From assembly GCF_001026905.1 (NCBI RefSeq), contig NZ_LAQL01000007.1, positions 124,001-188,000 of the forward strand: a stretch of DNA of 64,000 bases. Direction: 5' to 3'. The notes beneath the pieces were generated by a model. The model saw nothing but the letters and a program-made list of their open reading frames with translations, did no database searches and was not told where the DNA came from. This DNA is from Kiloniella spongiae (lineage in GTDB: Bacteria > Pseudomonadota > Alphaproteobacteria > Kiloniellales > Kiloniellaceae). Both the position numbers and the translations under genes were made by a program. This document shows positions 61,608 to 64,000 of this stretch, piece after piece. Every line of letters starts with the position of its first letter. Position 1 is the first letter of the stretch.

Positions 61608-61946
61608 GTGAGCCGTCCCGGTGATAAAGGTGATCGCAGTATTGCGCTTTTCCTATTGGCGTTGCTGCTTTTTAGTCCTCTTTTTTTATCTATTTTTAGT
61701 GATGAGAAGCTTGTGTGGGGTCTCCCGCCATTATTTCTATATCTCTTTGCCGCTTGGGGAGGAATTATAGCTGCGGTTGCCTGGTCTGCTTCGAAAGATG
61801 CTGATGATGCGACAAATGCAATTGATCCCAATGCACCGACAGTGATTGATACGCTGGTATCCGATACGAGCGCCGTGTCAGATAAAGAACTATCGACGGA
61901 TCAGAATAAGAAATCTTCTTTAAAGGGTGATGGTCGTGCTGGTTGA
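61608..61946 (+). CDS. Small two-helix membrane protein (symporter small-subunit-like)
   Basis: A 112-residue protein with two hydrophobic helices (about residues 11-31 and 36-60, the second WGLPPLFLYLFAAWGGIIAA), then an acidic soluble tail. The start is GTG 61608, with AAGGAG seven bases upstream; the out-of-frame ATG at 61604 gives only a six-codon peptide. The topology and G-x-P motif resemble the small DUF485/DUF4212 subunits that accompany ActP-type sodium symporters. Its stop overlaps the start of the symporter-type sensor kinase by 17 bases, so the proteins are probably made as a pair. Family assignment is inferred. Confidence 0.7.
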   Translation: MSRPGDKGDRSIALFLLALLLFSPLFLSIFSDEKLVWGLPPLFLYLFAAWGGIIAAVAWSASKDADDATNAIDPNAPTVIDTLVSDTSAVSDKELSTDQNKKSSLKGDGRAG

Positions 61947-64000
61947 TTGGATCATCATACTTTCTTCTATCGGATATCTTCTTGTTCTCTTTGCTATTGC
62001 TTATTTCGCGGACAAGCGCGCGGAACGAGGGGCCGGGATTACATCACACCCCTATATCTACGCGCTTTCTCTAGGGGTCTATTGTACATCCTGGACATTT
62101 TACGGGTCGGTTGGCCGCGCGGCTTCAAGTGGTTTGGATTTTCTGCCCATTTATCTGGGACCTACCCTTGTTTTTGTTTTGTGGTGGCTGGTTGTTAAAA
62201 AGATCATCCGAATAACAAAGGCCCATCGTATAACATCAATTGCCGACTTCATATCTTCCCGGTACGGGAAAAGTACGCCTTTGAGTGCTTTGGTGACAGT
62301 GATCGCAGTTGTGGGAATTGTGCCCTATATATCCCTTCAACTTAAGGCGGTTGCCACCAGCTTTAATGTTTTAAAGCAATACCCCGAGGTGATCGCGCCT
62401 CTTAATTCGCCCCCAATCGCCACTGTTGCGGATACAGCCTTTTGGGTGGCATTGGTTCTGGCAATCTTTGCGATCCTGTTTGGGACGCGCCATATTGATA
62501 ACAGTGAACATCACGATGGTGTCGTGGTGGCGATTGCCTTTGAATCCGTTGTGAAGCTTCTTGCCTTTTTAGCAGTCGGGATTTTTGTGACCTTTGGGCT
62601 TTATGACGGTTTTGGTGATCTCTTTCAGCAGGCGTCACGTGTACCGGAGCTTCTACAGTTGATGACCTTTGAAAAGGAGGGCGCCTATACAACATGGGTG
62701 ACGTTGACGACCTTATCCATGGTTGCTGCGGTGTGTTTGCCGCGACAGTTTCAGGTTATTGCTGTCGAGAACGTTAACGAACCCGAGCTTCGAAAAGGCG
62801 TATGGCTTTTCCCACTCTACCTGCTTGCCATTAATATTTTTGTTTTGCCCATTGCGTTGGGCGGGATGCTCCAATTTCCGCGCGGGGATGTAAACGCAGA
62901 TACTTTCATCCTCACCCTTCCCATGGCTCACGAGCAAGAGATGTTGGCCCTGTTGGTGTTTTTGGGGGGACTCTCTGCTGCGACCTCTATGGTGATTGTT
63001 GCGACAATTGCCCTCAGCACGATGGTTTGTAATGATTTGGTGATGCCAGTGCTCTTGCGGTGGAACTGGCTTGGCCTGAAGCGAAAAAGTGATTTTACAG
63101 GCGTCCTGCTTTTTGTTCGTCGCAGTAGTATCATTCTTATTCTCTTGTTTGGATATGCCTACTTCCGCTTCTTGGGCGAGAGTGACGCGCTTGTCACCAT
63201 TGGCTTGATTTCCTTTGCCGCAGTTTTCCAGTTTGCGCCAGCTATGATCGGGGGAATGTTCTGGAAAGGCGGAAATCGTAAAGGAGCGTTGGTTGGACTG
63301 TCTTTGGGATTTGTTGTTTGGGCCTATACGCTTCTTCTACCTGCTTTTGCGAAATCAGGACTATTGCCCATTACGTTTATTGCCGCTGGTCCCCTGGGCA
63401 TTGAACTATTCAGGCCCTATGAGTTATTCGGATTGCAGGGATTGGATCATTTAACCCATGCGCTTTTCTGGACGACGGTCTTTAACGCCGGTGCATATGT
63501 GTTTGTATCGCTCTATACACGACACTCTGCGATTGAGCGTGTACAAGGGGCGCTATTTGTCGATGTCTATCGGTATGCCGACCAAGGACCGCGTTCGCAG
63601 TTATGGCAGGGATCTGCCTCTGTAGAAGACTTGTTCAACCTTCTTGTTCGTTTTTTAGGGCGAGCCAGAGCAGACAGAGCTTTCAGCGGATATTTTAGAG
63701 ATCGAGGTTTGGAACGCAGGCGTGTTATTACGGCTGATGCAGACTTGGTTCACTTAACAGAACGTCTTCTTTCCGGTGCCATTGGTGCAGCGTCTGCCCG
63801 TGTAATGATTTCTTCAGTTGTGAAGGGGGAAGTTGTCCGCCTTGAAGAGGTCATGACTATTCTGGATGAAACTTCACAGGTTATTGAATATAGCCAAAGC
63901 CTGGAGCAGAAATCCAAGGAACTGGAAAGCACGACGGCGCAGTTACGAGCTGCAAATGAACGCCTGCAGGAGCTTGATCGCCTAAAAGATGAATTTTTAT
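61930..64000 (+). CDS. PutP/SSS-type sensor histidine kinase (partial, runs off window)
   Basis: The first 690 residues of a long protein, with no stop before the window end. Residues 1 to about 510 are a sodium:solute symporter domain with many membrane segments (HPYIYALSLGVYCTSWTFYG; SIADFISSRYGKS; TTLSMVAAVCLPRQFQV). A linker then leads into a coiled coil that ends LQELDRLKDEFL, the usual lead-in to a HisKA H-box. This is the CbrA/CrbS architecture, in which a transporter-like sensor drives a kinase for acetate or carbon utilisation. ATG 61930 is used; it overlaps the preceding gene. Confidence 0.9.
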   Translation, partial: MVVLVDWIIILSSIGYLLVLFAIAYFADKRAERGAGITSHPYIYALSLGVYCTSWTFYGSVGRAASSGLDFLPIYLGPTLVFVLWWLVVKKIIRITKAHRITSIADFISSRYGKSTPLSALVTVIAVVGIVPYISLQLKAVATSFNVLKQYPEVIAPLNSPPIATVADTAFWVALVLAIFAILFGTRHIDNSEHHDGVVVAIAFESVVKLLAFLAVGIFVTFGLYDGFGDLFQQASRVPELLQLMTFEKEGAYTTWVTLTTLSMVAAVCLPRQFQVIAVENVNEPELRKGVWLFPLYLLAINIFVLPIALGGMLQFPRGDVNADTFILTLPMAHEQEMLALLVFLGGLSAATSMVIVATIALSTMVCNDLVMPVLLRWNWLGLKRKSDFTGVLLFVRRSSIILILLFGYAYFRFLGESDALVTIGLISFAAVFQFAPAMIGGMFWKGGNRKGALVGLSLGFVVWAYTLLLPAFAKSGLLPITFIAAGPLGIELFRPYELFGLQGLDHLTHALFWTTVFNAGAYVFVSLYTRHSAIERVQGALFVDVYRYADQGPRSQLWQGSASVEDLFNLLVRFLGRARADRAFSGYFRDRGLERRRVITADADLVHLTERLLSGAIGAASARVMISSVVKGEVVRLEEVMTILDETSQVIEYSQSLEQKSKELESTTAQLRAANERLQELDRLKDEFL

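Overview
The window looks like chromosomal DNA of a marine-type alphaproteobacterium, probably Rhodospirillales/Kiloniellales-like. I infer this from protein style and gene order (carA-carB-greA, yqeY-dnaG-rpoD, an alphaproteobacterial DUF4169 protein, ScfR-type regulator and PutP-type sensor kinase), not from a marker-gene search. Base composition is moderate, except for an AT-rich patch around 43.3-44.6 kb. Genes are dense on both strands. I see no rRNA, CRISPR array, prophage or insertion sequence.

Layout. 0-6.2 kb: MarR regulator, bestrophin-like channel, a four-gene Mla-type lipid transport operon (STAS-permease, ATPase, MCE protein, lipoprotein; minus strand) and a CYTH protein. 6.4-12 kb: periplasmic binding protein, small secreted protein, TSUP exporter, gamma-butyrobetaine hydroxylase-like dioxygenase and an aminotransferase. 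11.5-19.2 kb: MocR regulator divergent from a complete polyamine-type ABC transporter, followed by an orphan Tat-exported paralogue of its binding protein. 19.4-29.8 kb: ACT-domain protein, ung, LysR, UbiH-type hydroxylase, AsmA-like protein, cell-wall hydrolase, a MerR/CMD pair, DUF4169 and prolyl oligopeptidase. 29.9-36.6 kb: carA, carB, greA, phosphatase and pyrF (minus strand). 36.8-43.3 kb: yqeY, dnaG, rpoD, ASCH protein, metallo-beta-lactamase protein and a CAU-anticodon tRNA. 43.3-46.2 kb: AT-rich accessory patch beside the tRNA, with an unknown protein, two paralogous methyltransferases and a membrane-protein/XRE pair. 46.2-49.7 kb: GNAT, saccharopine dehydrogenase-like, DUF4166, DUF2269, a truncated PAS protein and YdcH. 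49.8-56.7 kb: iron block (PiuC-type dioxygenase, DUF1513, two imelysins around a di-haem oxidoreductase, bacterioferritin) with Fur-like boxes. 57-59.1 kb: MocR and divergent LysE exporter. 59.5-64 kb: signalling operon (XRE-ScfR regulator, free receiver, small membrane protein, PutP-type sensor kinase cut by the window end).

The most unusual item is the XRE-ScfR regulator at 59531-61045. Between its helix-turn-helix and its C-terminal acyl-responsive domain it carries a segment that reads like a histidine-kinase dimerisation/phosphoacceptor (HisKA) domain, with the histidine kept but the following acidic residue lost. It sits just before a receiver with no output domain and a symporter-type kinase. 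A phosphorelay that ends in a HisKA-bearing DNA-binding protein is an attractive but untested reading.

Several gene starts were moved from the longest open frame to internal starts that have a Shine-Dalgarno sequence, a coupling overlap or better family fit. Family assignments come from reading motifs only; no database search was run.
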